Under the pieces are notes generated by a model, which worked only from the letters and a program-made list of their open reading frames with translations, had not been told where the DNA came from and made no database searches. A stretch of DNA of 64,000 nucleotides from Trichothermofontia sichuanensis B231 (GTDB taxonomy: Bacteria > Cyanobacteriota > Cyanobacteriia > B231): the NCBI RefSeq assembly GCF_026240635.1, contig NZ_CP110848.1:994501-1058500 (forward strand), written 5' to 3'. Positions 46,818 through 55,230 of the stretch are shown here, in pieces (position 1 is the first letter of the stretch; each line of letters begins with the position of its first letter). The position numbers and the translations under genes are program-made.

Positions 46818-48518
46818 CTAGCCATTAGGGGTATGGTTCACCAGCAAACTGCCCGTACTGTCGTAGACCAGCACGGGAATACCCGCATTCTGACTGATGG
46901 ATTGCAGGGTGAAGTCAAGCGCTTGCCATTGATTGAGAATCTCCACCCGGACTAGCTCCGATTGCAACCGCTCTGCCGTATGGAGCGTAGCCTCATAGTC
47001 GGGGGTCAAGGTAACAGTAATCGCAGTCGCACTCACGCTATAGGTACAGCGGCGCGGTTGCCCCCCACAGGCTTGCTCCAAGTCATTCCGAAGATTTTGC
47101 AAATTGTTAAAAGCTACCCAATTGGACTGGGCCGATCGCATCGCTTGATCATAGGTGGACATCAAGCTCTGGACCTGGGCCGCCAGCAGCGTATCGGGGG
47201 GAATCTCTTGTAACAGGGCACGGGCCGCTTGCCAATCATTGATCGCCTTAGACCACAGATTTTGACGCTCATGGGCCTTGGCCTGCTCTGCCAACCGCAC
47301 CGCTTTCCGATAGGTGGCGGCGGCGCTCTCTTCCTGGGTGATGCGAGCGCGGACCGTATTGAGTTTACCCTGGTAATAGAGCAGCCGGTCCGTGGCCATC
47401 CCATGGGCTATCGTCCCACTGGGGATCAGTTGCAGGGGACGGATAGCACTCTCCCACAGAGTCGCCAACTCCTGCCAGTCAGCCAGGGTGCTAGCGTAGG
47501 CTTGTCGGGATTCCGCTGCCGCCGCCGCCCTTTGGGCAGTCGCCAGATGCCGATCGCTTTCCTGCTCCTGTCGAATGCGTTGGGCGATCGCGTTGAGGTT
47601 AACCTGGTATTCCACCCGCTTGTGTTCCGCCAAAGGAGCCAGCTCGCTCGTCTGGGGAACTTTTGCCAGAGAGGCGATCGCCGCCTGCCAGAGAGCATGG
47701 ATTGCCTTCCATTCGGCTACCGGATGGGGGGGATTTTGGCTCCGTTGAGCAGCGGCAGTGGCCTTATCCTGAGCCGCAATGATCAGGTCTAGAGTCTTGA
47801 GTTGGGCGCGATATTCCGGTAACAAGCGGTTTGCAGTCTGCGCCGCCTCAGACCACCGGGGGACTTCACCTAGGGCATCGATCGCCCGGAGAAGTTGCTG
47901 GCGGGCCTGGACAAGATCCGCTGGCGTCAGGCCATAGATATCCGCATTAACCTGGGTAATCGCCTGTGCCTGCAAGCGTTCTGCCAACTCTAGGGGCTGA
48001 CAACTCCTGAGCGCGCACGGACGGGTAAACAGGAATAAACTGCCCCCAAAGGACACCACACACACCAGCCCGATCGCCATCAAAACCGGCCATCCTCTCC
48101 AGCCTTGCGATTCCGGTTCTGGTTCTTCAGCGTACAGCCCGAGCGGTTCCCCCGTCTCGGCTTCCTGCTGATAAGCAGTCAAATCGGTAAGAGGCTGATC
48201 TTCTACCGAGGCCACAACCAGCAACGCCCGACTCGACGCAGACCAATCGGCCTCCTGCCCATCGATATTGGCAGCCCTTTCCCCGATCTCACGCTCCGTT
48301 CCCTGGTCGATCATGACGACCTCATCCATAACCAAGGTCTCAGGCAGATCCCTAACCGAGGTCTCAGGTAGGGTTTCCCGTTCCTCCGGCTTCGCTACCG
48401 CCGCTGCCAAATCCGCCGTCGAAGAGCCTGGAGCCGTTGAGGCTCCCGTTGCGTGTTCGTGCCGCACTTCCCCTGAAGCCTCGTCGGGAAGGGGTGCTAC
48501 CGGGTTGTCTTCCAGCAT
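46818..48518 (-). CDS. Large one-pass membrane protein with helical repeats, function unknown
   Basis: The 566-residue protein has an acidic, low-complexity N-terminal third, one membrane helix (about 144-166, VLMAIGLVCVVSFGGSLFLF) and a long helical part. In that part, units such as DWQELATLWESAIRPLQLIP, EWKAIHALWQAAIASLAKVP and DWQAARALLQEIPPDT recur at roughly 70-90-residue spacing. The repeats (a Trp, an Ala/Leu helix, then IP or VP) resemble cyanobacterial proteins of unknown function. The C-terminal 80 residues form a small mixed domain. I cannot name a family. Confidence 0.7.
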   Translation of the reverse strand: MLEDNPVAPLPDEASGEVRHEHATGASTAPGSSTADLAAAVAKPEERETLPETSVRDLPETLVMDEVVMIDQGTEREIGERAANIDGQEADWSASSRALLVVASVEDQPLTDLTAYQQEAETGEPLGLYAEEPEPESQGWRGWPVLMAIGLVCVVSFGGSLFLFTRPCALRSCQPLELAERLQAQAITQVNADIYGLTPADLVQARQQLLRAIDALGEVPRWSEAAQTANRLLPEYRAQLKTLDLIIAAQDKATAAAQRSQNPPHPVAEWKAIHALWQAAIASLAKVPQTSELAPLAEHKRVEYQVNLNAIAQRIRQEQESDRHLATAQRAAAAAESRQAYASTLADWQELATLWESAIRPLQLIPSGTIAHGMATDRLLYYQGKLNTVRARITQEESAAATYRKAVRLAEQAKAHERQNLWSKAINDWQAARALLQEIPPDTLLAAQVQSLMSTYDQAMRSAQSNWVAFNNLQNLRNDLEQACGGQPRRCTYSVSATAITVTLTPDYEATLHTAERLQSELVRVEILNQWQALDFTLQSISQNAGIPVLVYDSTGSLLVNHTPNG

Positions 48519-48641
48519 AGGTCCTACCGTTTACACGCTAATACACCAAAGTACGCCTGTCGGGAATCGCAGGTTTGCGATCGGGACAACCGTTCAACAG
48601 CGTACTGGAAGTTTCTCAGAATTGCATCTGGCGATCGGGCC

Positions 48642-48684
48642 TTAACCCGTCAGGTGTTAACCCATCAGGTGTTAACCCATCAGG
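48642..48684. repeat. 15-bp tandem repeat, nearly three units
   Basis: TTAACCCGTCAGGTG (48642-48656), TTAACCCATCAGGTG (48657-48671) and TTAACCCATCAGGT (48672-48685). It lies in the 420-bp gap between the large membrane protein and furA. An overlapping short frame would encode NPSGV repeats but is not a convincing gene. Confidence 0.85.
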
Positions 48685-48735
48685 TAACGACACGATGGCC
48701 AAGAGAGGAAGCCACTTATTGGCGTTTTTGCATAC

Positions 48736-48904
48736 TATTCTCAATAAGGCAAGTTTCTTGCAAATCAGCTTAAACTTGGTTATATTCTCAATAAGAAACC
48801 AGGCTTGACAATCAGTAGCTCAGCTCCGGGGCAAGCACCGGTTTTGATACAGGCATTGGTTGTGGGACAAACGTCACCTAACCCGAGTTGTCGTCATTGA
48901 GAAT
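48736..48904 (+). promoter_or_regulatory. Candidate Fur boxes upstream of furA (three ATTCTCAAT motifs)
   Basis: TATTCTCAATAAG occurs at 48736-48748 and 48783-48795. Its core in reverse, ATTGAGAAT, occurs at 48896-48904, about 35 bp before the furA start. Cyanobacterial FurA sites are A+T-rich and often contain ATTCTCAAT; FurA in Anabaena is known to bind its own promoter. The assignment here rests on motif and position only. Confidence 0.55.
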
Positions 48905-48938
48905 TATTGAAAATTAGCAATAAGTCAAATTGATTATG

Positions 48939-49394
48939 ATGACCTACTATACGGCGGCCTCGCTGAAAGCTGAACTCAACGAACGGGGATGGCGCTTAAC
49001 CCCGCAACGGGAGACAATTCTGAAAATTTTTCAAGATCTTCCCAAGGGTAACCACCTCAGTGCCGAAGATCTGTATAACCTTCTACATGAAAAGGGGGAG
49101 GGTATCAGTCTTTCGACCATTTATCGTACCCTTAAGCTCATGGCCCGGATGGGGATTTTACGAGAGTTAGAGTTAGCCGAAGGGCATAAACACTACGAAC
49201 TCAACCAGCCCTATCCCCACCATCATCACCACTTAATCTGTGTCCGCTGCAATAAAACGATCGAATTCAAAAGCGATCAGGTGCTCAAAATTGGCACTAA
49301 AACCTCGCAAAAAGAGGGCTACCACCTCTTGGACTGCCAACTCACCATTCATGCGATTTGTCCCGCTTGTCAGCGATCGCTGTTGCCCATTTAA
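48939..49394 (+). CDS. furA: Ferric uptake regulator, FurA type
   Basis: The 151-residue protein is strikingly like cyanobacterial FurA: SLKAELNERGWRLTPQRETI (winged helix), GISLSTIYRTLKLMARMGIL (recognition helix), HKHYELNQPYPHHHHHLICV (metal site), CVRCN and CPACQ cysteine pairs. It represses iron-uptake and related genes when iron is sufficient. ATG 48939 gives MTYYTAASLKAELN, matching the family start; ATG 48936 and TTG 48930 lie just before. It is the only gene on its strand here and probably autoregulated. Confidence 0.95.
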   Translation: MTYYTAASLKAELNERGWRLTPQRETILKIFQDLPKGNHLSAEDLYNLLHEKGEGISLSTIYRTLKLMARMGILRELELAEGHKHYELNQPYPHHHHHLICVRCNKTIEFKSDQVLKIGTKTSQKEGYHLLDCQLTIHAICPACQRSLLPI

Positions 49395-49405
49395 TGCCGC
49401 CCATT

Positions 49406-49512
49406 TATAGTCATTGCAATTTAGGCTGAAACAGCCCCCTCACCCCCAGCCCTTCTCCCAGAGCGGGAGAGGGGAGTGAAAAACTCTATTGTTCTTATTT
49501 GGATTGACCATA
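49406..49512 (+). mobile_element. MITE-like element, copy B
   Basis: A 107-bp element, TATAGTCATTGCAATTTAGG ... TGGATTGACCATA, with 29-bp imperfect inverted ends and central hairpin CCCTTCTCCC/GGGAGAGGGG. It lies 12 bp after the furA stop. Same orientation as copies A and C. Confidence 0.85.
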
Positions 49513-49577
49513 ATGATGGCGGTTGGATTGGGGTTGCGTGCCGGTTCCCTGCTGTTCCTGCCCCGCTCGGACGGGAG

Positions 49578-50504
49578 TCACTCTTCAAGCCGATAGCCCA
49601 ACTCAGCCAGTTGTGCCTGGGACTGTCGCCATTTGGGTTGTACTTTGACAAACAGTTCTAGATAGACCTTGCCATCCACCAATTTCTGAATTTGTTCCCG
49701 GGCGGCGGAACCAATTGCCTTCAACATTTGGCCCCCTTTACCAATCAAGATCCCTTTCTGGGACGATCGCTCAACCCGCACGGTTGCCAAAATTCGGGTA
49801 ATTTGGGCATCTTCTTCGACGCGATCGATCGTCACGGCGACGGAGTGGGGAACTTCCTCGCGGGTAAGCTGCAAAATTTGTTCCCGGATTAACTCGCCCA
49901 TAATAAAGTGCTCTGGCTGGTCGGTGATTAAGTCGGGCGGGTAGTAGTAGGGACCCGGTTCGAGGTGTTCAATTAACTGAGCTTGCAGATCGCTCAGACC
50001 TGCCCCCGTTAGGGCCGAGAACTTCAGAAGGGGCCACGCATACGGAGCCACCAGGGTTACATAGCTCGCATCTAGGTCCTTGGCCTCTGCCGGTTGAGCG
50101 TCGCACTTATTCAACCCCAGCAGGATGGGCGCCTGGGTCTGGCGAGATAAAAATTCAGCAATATAGCGATCGCCCCCGCCCGCAGGGACCGAGGCATCCA
50201 CGACAAACAACACCACATCCACCAATCCCACCGTCCTCTGGGCATTTTTCACCAGCACTTCCCCCAGGGGGTGGTGGGGTTTGTGAATACCGGGTGTATC
50301 GACAAAAATCAGTTGGGCGGTGGGGGTGGTCAAAATCCCCCGCAGGCGATTGCGCGTGGTTTGGGCCACCGGTGAGGTGATGGCAATCTTTTGCCCCACC
50401 AGATGATTCATCAAGGTCGATTTCCCCACATTGGGCCGCCCCACGATCGCAATAAAACCGGAACGAAACCCTGCTGGGGGAGTAGGAATGACAAAACTAT
50501 CCAA
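49578..50504 (-). CDS. era: GTPase Era
   Basis: The 308-residue protein has GTPase motifs GRPNVGKST (G1), TT in QTTRN (G2), DTPG (G3) and NKCD (G4), followed by a C-terminal KH domain with GILIGKGGQMLKAIG. Era binds 16S rRNA 3' end and is needed for 30S assembly. The start is TTG 50504; no ATG is available before the G1 motif. The next leftward gene upstream is 15 bp away. Confidence 0.95.
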   Translation of the reverse strand: MDSFVIPTPPAGFRSGFIAIVGRPNVGKSTLMNHLVGQKIAITSPVAQTTRNRLRGILTTPTAQLIFVDTPGIHKPHHPLGEVLVKNAQRTVGLVDVVLFVVDASVPAGGGDRYIAEFLSRQTQAPILLGLNKCDAQPAEAKDLDASYVTLVAPYAWPLLKFSALTGAGLSDLQAQLIEHLEPGPYYYPPDLITDQPEHFIMGELIREQILQLTREEVPHSVAVTIDRVEEDAQITRILATVRVERSSQKGILIGKGGQMLKAIGSAAREQIQKLVDGKVYLELFVKVQPKWRQSQAQLAELGYRLEE

Positions 50505-50519
50505 AATCGCGTTCAGTCT

Positions 50520-50897
50520 CTATAGGGACGGCTCAGAGGATTCCGGCAATACCGGCATCGGTTGGACTTGGGGTGTCCCCAAGCGCTCCCGTTGTCGCTT
50601 ACGGAATTCAGCAGCAGCAGCATCTAAATTCTGCTGTTGTTCCTGGCTGAAGGCATCCATGTCCAGGTTACCCAACCGCGATCGGTGGATGATGTCAAAC
50701 ACACTTAATCCATTACCTGATCTGGCAAAGCCCCCCGATCGCTGCTCCGCTGTGGGCCGGAAATCACTCAGGGGATTCGTATTCTCCTGTGCCCAGCCCG
50801 CCTGAGCCACCACCAAGGGAGCCAGTCCCAAGCTGAGGCAAACCCACCGTAATGTTTGGGGCCAGATAGGGGCTATTGAGGGTGCATTCGGTGCCAT
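50520..50897 (-). CDS. Small exported protein of unknown function
   Basis: A 125-residue protein with a signal-peptide-like N-terminus (RWVCLSLGLAPLVVAQAGWAQ, cleavage likely after AQAGWA). The mature part has DFRPTAEQRSG, LSVFDIIHRSRLGNLDMDAF and an A/Q/R-rich helix, with a Pro-rich tail. Similar short exported proteins with a NLDMDAF-like motif occur in cyanobacteria, but I know no function. ATG 50897 is preferred to an upstream GTG. Probably co-transcribed with era (15 bp). Confidence 0.65.
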   Translation of the reverse strand: MAPNAPSIAPIWPQTLRWVCLSLGLAPLVVAQAGWAQENTNPLSDFRPTAEQRSGGFARSGNGLSVFDIIHRSRLGNLDMDAFSQEQQQNLDAAAAEFRKRQRERLGTPQVQPMPVLPESSEPSL

Positions 50898-51092
50898 GAC
50901 TGCCTCTCCGGTATTACCAACCAAATTGGGGTGACGTAACCAGGGTCGCCAAGGTTCCCTTGAAAGCCACGTCCGATCGCTATCTCTGATCGTTTCTGAA
51001 TCGTTATCTATCGCTATCTATTATTTACATCGCTATCTATTATTTACGATGATGACGATGATGACGATGACGATTGACTCCTCTCACCCCTG

Positions 51093-51443
51093 CTAGCGGG
51101 ACCGAGGCCGCTGCCGCGATCGTTGCCGACCGAGGGCCAGCCGAGTCAGTTGTTCCCGCTGTTTCCAAATGGTCAGGCTGAGACTGAGGATACCCAGCAA
51201 CCGACGCAGTTGCTGAAGTTGGCCATCTAAGCGCTGCAATTGGTTGCGCAGGCTATGGGTTCCCCGTTCGCCAATCATAATGTAGCGCGGTGCCGGTGAC
51301 AGGACCCGGTGGGTTTGGCGTTCAACCGCACTCAAGACACTAGCGGCTCTGGCCAAGGTCAGGCGCAATTGCCACAGTTTCCAGGCAATAAAGAGGCAAA
51401 CGAACGAAACCACGAGGTTGAAACCCAGAATAAAGGTGATCAT
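51093..51443 (-). CDS. Small membrane protein, conserved, function unknown
   Basis: A 116-residue protein with one N-terminal membrane helix (3-25, FILGFNLVVSFVCLFIAWKLW), a coiled-coil part with HRVLSPAPRYI and QLQRLDGQLQQLRRLLGIL, and a very basic tail (RQRSRQRPRSR). It looks like a small cyanobacterial inner-membrane protein. No family name recognised. Confidence 0.6.
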   Translation of the reverse strand: MITFILGFNLVVSFVCLFIAWKLWQLRLTLARAASVLSAVERQTHRVLSPAPRYIMIGERGTHSLRNQLQRLDGQLQQLRRLLGILSLSLTIWKQREQLTRLALGRQRSRQRPRSR

Positions 51444-51530
51444 GCGCGTCCTGTCAAGGGAAACACCAGGTATGCCCTAGGTGGGGAACGTGTGGTGTAG
51501 GGGGACGGGTTCGGATGCATCTCACTGGTG

Positions 51531-51626
51531 TGACCCTCACCCTCAATCCCTCTCCCAGAGCGGGAGGGGGACTTGACAATCCAACTTCTCCTTGCCCCTT
51601 TCGGCAGCAGCGGTTGGGGGATGAGG
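51531..51626. repeat. CCCTCACCC...GGGATGAGGG hairpin-type repeat
   Basis: Begins CCCTCACCCTCAATCC, contains CCCTCTCCCAGAGCGGGAGGG as local hairpin, and ends TTGGGGGATGAGGGC. The outer ends pair as well. It is the stand-alone form of the hairpin found inside the MITE-like elements; see also 5573 and 37420. Confidence 0.65.
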
Positions 51627-51728
51627 GCCGTCTGTTGCTCAACTGGGATGCTCCCAATAGGTTCAAGGTTAGGGTATCATGCCCAGGCATCCGGCGGCTG
51701 GTTGTTCACGATAACGCCTGAACCTGCT

Positions 51729-51760
51729 AATAAAAAGCCCCTGACAGGTGGTCAGGAGCT
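51729..51760 (-). terminator. Intrinsic terminator, leftward
   Basis: On the minus strand AGCTCCTGAC-CACCT-GTCAGGGGCT is followed by TTTTATTAG. The stem has one mismatch in ten pairs. The only leftward gene it can serve is the sterol-desaturase-family gene, whose stop is about 260 bp upstream beyond MITE copy C. Confidence 0.6.
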
Positions 51761-51867
51761 GGTAATCAGGGTGCATCTACCACTCCCTTATTCCAACGGC
51801 AGAGCATCTATCCGGATGATTTGCGGCAGAGGCGTCGGTTAACGATCGGCAGGGGGCATTCACAATT

Positions 51868-51973
51868 TATAGGCATTGCCATTTAGGCTGAAACAACACC
51901 CTCACCCCCAGCCCCTCTCCCAGAGCGGGAGAGGCGAGTGAAAACTGTATCGTTCTTATTTGGATTGATCATA
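51868..51973 (+). mobile_element. MITE-like element, copy C
   Basis: A 106-bp element starting TATAGGCATTGCCATTTAGG and ending TGGATTGATCATA, with the central hairpin CCCCTCTCCC/GGGAGAGGCG. It lies in the 499-bp gap after the sterol-desaturase-family gene, which otherwise holds only the terminator and hairpin repeat listed here. Confidence 0.85.
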
Positions 51974-52017
51974 GTGCAGCATTTTAGTGCAACATTCAAA
52001 ATTCAACCCTTAGCCCG

Positions 52018-52518
52018 TTACCACCACCGCAATTGCAGATAGCCGCGATCGGGTTGGCTGGTTTCTGCTGCCGTTGGCCAAGGCATCGGTTTATAGGTGC
52101 CGAAGATATGATCCCACCAATCGACGCCCAAGCCAAAGTTGTGCTCCCACAGGCCATATTTATGGTGCACATAGTGGACAGGCATCTTCATCCAAAAGCA
52201 CTTGGTCGGGTTCTCGTGCTGGAGTTGGTGGGCATAGGCCGAGAAGGCAGCGTATACCAAGGCACCTAGAAACCAGCCCATCCCGGCGGCGATCGACACC
52301 AGGAAGGGAAGACACATGGCAATGAAGCTCCCGCGCACATAGTCCCAAAATTCCCACAACACCCCCTGCCCCTCGTTCCGACGGTGGTGGTCGCGATGGC
52401 GGGCACCGATCCGCTCCGAAGCGTGCATGAGGCGATGTATCCAGTACTCGACCAAGCTGGAAAAAATCAAGGCGGCAATAAACCAAATGAGAAGGGTGGG
52501 TATCTGGGCCATGAGCAT
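52018..52518 (-). CDS. Fatty acid hydroxylase / sterol desaturase family protein
   Basis: The 166-residue integral membrane protein has the diiron histidine motifs HRLMH, HRDHH, HQLQH and HYVHH, plus NFGLGVDWWDHIFGTY near the C-terminus. Such enzymes insert a hydroxyl or double bond into lipids or carotenoids. It is short, near the size of CrtZ-like hydroxylases, but the substrate cannot be told. ATG 52518 is preceded by GGAGAG at proper distance, so it was preferred over upstream TTG and downstream ATG. Confidence 0.85.
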   Translation of the reverse strand: MLMAQIPTLLIWFIAALIFSSLVEYWIHRLMHASERIGARHRDHHRRNEGQGVLWEFWDYVRGSFIAMCLPFLVSIAAGMGWFLGALVYAAFSAYAHQLQHENPTKCFWMKMPVHYVHHKYGLWEHNFGLGVDWWDHIFGTYKPMPWPTAAETSQPDRGYLQLRWW

Positions 52519-52827
52519 GTGGGTCTCTCCCAAAACATAGGCAGGATTTCAAGCCCTATTGTGCCACCAGTCCCCATGTTTACGCCCTGGCCGGGTGCCT
52601 TGGTGCCTCGGAAGTAACCAGCGCCGGTGGATAGCCGCAGCCACTGGGTAGAGTTGGCAGACAAGCAAACCCTGCACGACACGCTAAAAATTTGCTTGAC
52701 AGTTATCCCGTCCATTGCTGAGAATGGAAAGCTGGACATTAATGGCACGGACCAGGTAAGCAACGCTGGTTAGGCAATTTCCAAGCTAGTCAGCGACCTG
52801 TACGGCAACGTTTTGGAGTGACTTCAG
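52519..52827. other. 309-bp gap containing the rplU leader
   Basis: The region from about 52640 to 52827 is the leader of the ribosomal protein operon. TTGACA at about 52697 followed about 25 bp later by GAGAATGG suggests a promoter, and the TTGGAGTGACTTCAG just before the ATG gives the ribosome-binding site. I see no named riboregulator fold with confidence. Confidence 0.4.
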
Positions 52828-53232
52828 ATGGCCTACGCAATTATTGAAACGGGTGGGAAACAGCTACGGGTCGAACCAGGCCGCTTCTACGATGTTGATC
52901 GCCTTGCGGTGGATGAGGATGCCACAGTGACGATCGATCGCGTTCTGCTCGTGCAGCATGACGGGGAAGTGACGATCGGTCAACCCACCGTCAGCACGGC
53001 TACGGTCGAGGCTAAGGTGATTGGCCATCGGCGTGGACGCAAGATTATTGTGTATAAGATGCGTCCTAAAAAGAAAACCCGCAAAAAGCAAGGTCATCGT
53101 CAAGAACTGACCCGCCTGCTGATCCAAGCGATTCATCTCAATGGGACGGTCCTGGCAGCGGCGGATGCGCCAGCCGCTACTGACGAGGAAGCAGCCACCC
53201 CTGTTGAAGTCACCGTTGAAACACAGGCGTAG
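52828..53232 (+). CDS. rplU: 50S ribosomal protein bL21
   Basis: 134 residues. [18 protein letters not shown] and the [20 protein letters not shown] and GHRQ region are diagnostic; bL21 binds 23S rRNA. The C-terminal 40 residues are an Ala/Glu-rich extension ([17 protein letters not shown]) absent from most bacteria but usual in cyanobacteria. First gene of a bL21-bL27-TPR cluster. Confidence 0.97.
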   Translation: MAYAIIETGGKQLRVEPGRFYDVDRLAVDEDATVTIDRVLLVQHDGEVTIGQPTVSTATVEAKVIGHRRGRKIIVYKMRPKKKTRKKQGHRQELTRLLIQAIHLNGTVLAAADAPAATDEEAATPVEVTVETQA

Positions 53233-53382
53233 CTTGAGGATTACTGAGGCTGATGATTGCCAACTGCCTGTCAGGTAGAGGCAAGGGGCGGAAGTTTGCC
53301 AAAGTACAAGCTGTACAAACAAGAAGCTGGCAAGCGGTTTAAGCGTTGGTTAGCAAACGTTGGTTAGTAGAGGAAAACAGAA

Positions 53383-53652
53383 ATGGCTCATAAGAAAGGA
53401 ACTGGCAGTACCCGTAACGGTCGTGACTCCAATGCCCAGCGGCTAGGCGTCAAGCGTTATGGTGGCGAAACCGTCCGGGCGGGCAATATCCTGGTTCGGC
53501 AGCGAGGTACGAAGTTTCACCCTGGGAATAACGTCGGACGGGGGAATGATGACACCCTGTTTGCCCTCATAGACGGTGTGGTGACCTTCGAGCGCAAGGG
53601 CAAAAACCGTAAGCGGGTAAGCGTTTACCCCGTCGCTGCCGCATCTGCCTAA
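53383..53652 (+). CDS. rpmA: 50S ribosomal protein bL27
   Basis: 89 residues: [46 protein letters not shown]. The N-terminal tail reaches the peptidyl transferase centre. GAGG lies just upstream of the ATG. It is 150 bp after rplU and 6 bp before the TPR gene. Confidence 0.97.
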   Translation: MAHKKGTGSTRNGRDSNAQRLGVKRYGGETVRAGNILVRQRGTKFHPGNNVGRGNDDTLFALIDGVVTFERKGKNRKRVSVYPVAAASA

Positions 53653-53658
53653 AAAACA

Positions 53659-54186
53659 ATGGGTGATCTTTTACCAACCGCGTATCTGGGCCTGCTAGTT
53701 GCCCTGCTGGCAGGTACCAGTTGGTTTGTCTTTCGGCAAATTTTGCGTACCCGCAAAATTGAAAGTAATCTTGCTGCCCTACGTTCTAAGCTGTCCCAGG
53801 ATTGGGGGAGTGCGCAGGAATATTACGAGTTGGGCAGCATCTATCTGTCTAAAAAACTATACAGTCAGGCGATCGCTCAATTTCAGAAGGCTCTCAAGGT
53901 TGGCCAAATAACACCAGAAGAAGAGTCGCGCATTTATAACGCCCTAGGTTTTGCCTACTTTTCCCAGGAACAATACGACCTGGCAATTCGGCAATACAAA
54001 GAAGCCTTAAAGCGCAATCCTCAGTATGTGGTGGCTTTTAACAACCTGGCCAATGCTTACGAGAAAAAACAGTTGTTGGCCCAAGCCCTCGAAGCCTATG
54101 AACAGGCGTTAAGCTGCGATCCAAGTAATGCCATTGCCAAACGACGGGCGGAATCTCTCCGTCGGCGGGTACTCCCTTCCACCTAG
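53659..54186 (+). CDS. ycf37: TPR protein, Ycf37-like (photosystem I assembly)
   Basis: The 175-residue protein has an N-terminal membrane helix (7-26, AYLGLLVALLAGTSWFVF) and three TPR units: QEYYELGSIYLSKKLYSQA, SRIYNALGFAYFSQEQYDLA and VVAFNNLANAYEKKQLLAQA. Size and layout match Ycf37 of Synechocystis and the plant Pyg7, which help photosystem I assembly at the thylakoid. It starts 6 bp after rpmA, so probably in its operon. The TPR family is large, hence moderate certainty on the name. Confidence 0.7.
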   Translation: MGDLLPTAYLGLLVALLAGTSWFVFRQILRTRKIESNLAALRSKLSQDWGSAQEYYELGSIYLSKKLYSQAIAQFQKALKVGQITPEEESRIYNALGFAYFSQEQYDLAIRQYKEALKRNPQYVVAFNNLANAYEKKQLLAQALEAYEQALSCDPSNAIAKRRAESLRRRVLPST

Positions 54187-54462
54187 CGCTAAGGGTGGCC
54201 TATTACCTCGCTGCTAGCTAGCACAAGATCCAACATTCTCTGAAAGGGCTAGACTGTCGATTACACTACTGCAATTTCTAAACATTCAGCAGCATAGCCA
54301 CTTTGCTCTCCTAGGCGAATGAAGGATTTAATCGTATTTTGAAGTTGCATGATACCTCCTTAGAAAATACTGGTCGATTAATACCATTGTCTCTTCATCT
54401 ACGGCTCTTCTGGTTTCTTGGAGGAAATTATCCGTTATCTTGGTGGAAATTATCCGTTAAAG

Positions 54463-55023
54463 TTATCTATGCAAAGGAAAGTCTTGATCACATATCCAGC
54501 GGTGTTGGGTGTGGGAGAGAAGGGTCAGGTGAGTGGCCTGGAATTCTGCTTGGAAGGGCCGATCGCGGTATTCTGACCAGGCTCGGTGGAAGTGGGAACG
54601 CTGGAGATCGCGGAAGGCGACGGTGAGGTGGGGACGATAGGGCCGTTGGGATTCCCTGGGATCGCGAAGGTTTAAAGTTTGGTCTAAAGCCGTGAGCAGG
54701 TCCTGACGGATAAGGTTCAGGGCTGGACTGGGCAACACATCGATATAGATAACACGAGGGGGAAATGCCCCATAGCCCTGAAGTTGCAAGGGAAAGACCG
54801 ATCGCGTTTGGGCAAAATTTTGCAGCAGGGTTTTGACCTCGGCGATCGTTGCTAAGGGCCATCGGAACGGCGGATAGAGGGTAATGTGGGGCGGTGACTT
54901 GAGGGCGGCCCGACTCTGGTAGCGATCGCAAAAGTCCTGTTTAATCTGGGTAATTTGCTCTTGCAAGTCAGGTGGTGGCAATAGGGCGATAAACCAAAGC
55001 GATTGGGCAGGAAGGTTAGACAT
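54463..55023 (-). CDS. 2'-5' RNA ligase / cyclic phosphodiesterase family protein (2H superfamily)
   Basis: The 186-residue protein has both HxT motifs of the 2H fold: KSPPHITLYPPFRW (about 42-46) and YRPHLTVAFRD (about 130-134). Members hydrolyse 2',3'-cyclic phosphates or ligate tRNA halves in vitro; the in vivo role is open. Preceded by WFIALLPPPDLQEQI, a typical family start. It converges with the TPR gene across a 276-bp gap with no other feature. Confidence 0.85.
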   Translation of the reverse strand: MSNLPAQSLWFIALLPPPDLQEQITQIKQDFCDRYQSRAALKSPPHITLYPPFRWPLATIAEVKTLLQNFAQTRSVFPLQLQGYGAFPPRVIYIDVLPSPALNLIRQDLLTALDQTLNLRDPRESQRPYRPHLTVAFRDLQRSHFHRAWSEYRDRPFQAEFQATHLTLLSHTQHRWICDQDFPLHR

Positions 55024-55230
55024 GTGAGCAGTGTGATCAATCAGAGAAGGCTAATTTAGATTAAGACTAGCTCAGCCGCACTAACAGGATTAATTTCGAC
55101 AGGGTTAACTAGGGATCGTCAATGCCGCAGTATTCACTGAGCCGGATCAGCCGCTTAGGAACCTAGGGGCGTCTGGTATCCTGATCCCATCTGAATTCAC
55201 TTTGATCCCCTCAAACAGACGCCAAATCCA

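Noticed and set aside
48575-48808. Frame with NPSGV repeats
   Set aside because: Produced by the 15-bp tandem DNA repeat; no ribosome-binding site and no conserved part.
52640-52827. Ribosomal L21 leader riboregulator
   Set aside because: Position is right but I could not draw a convincing conserved fold by eye; a covariance-model search would decide.
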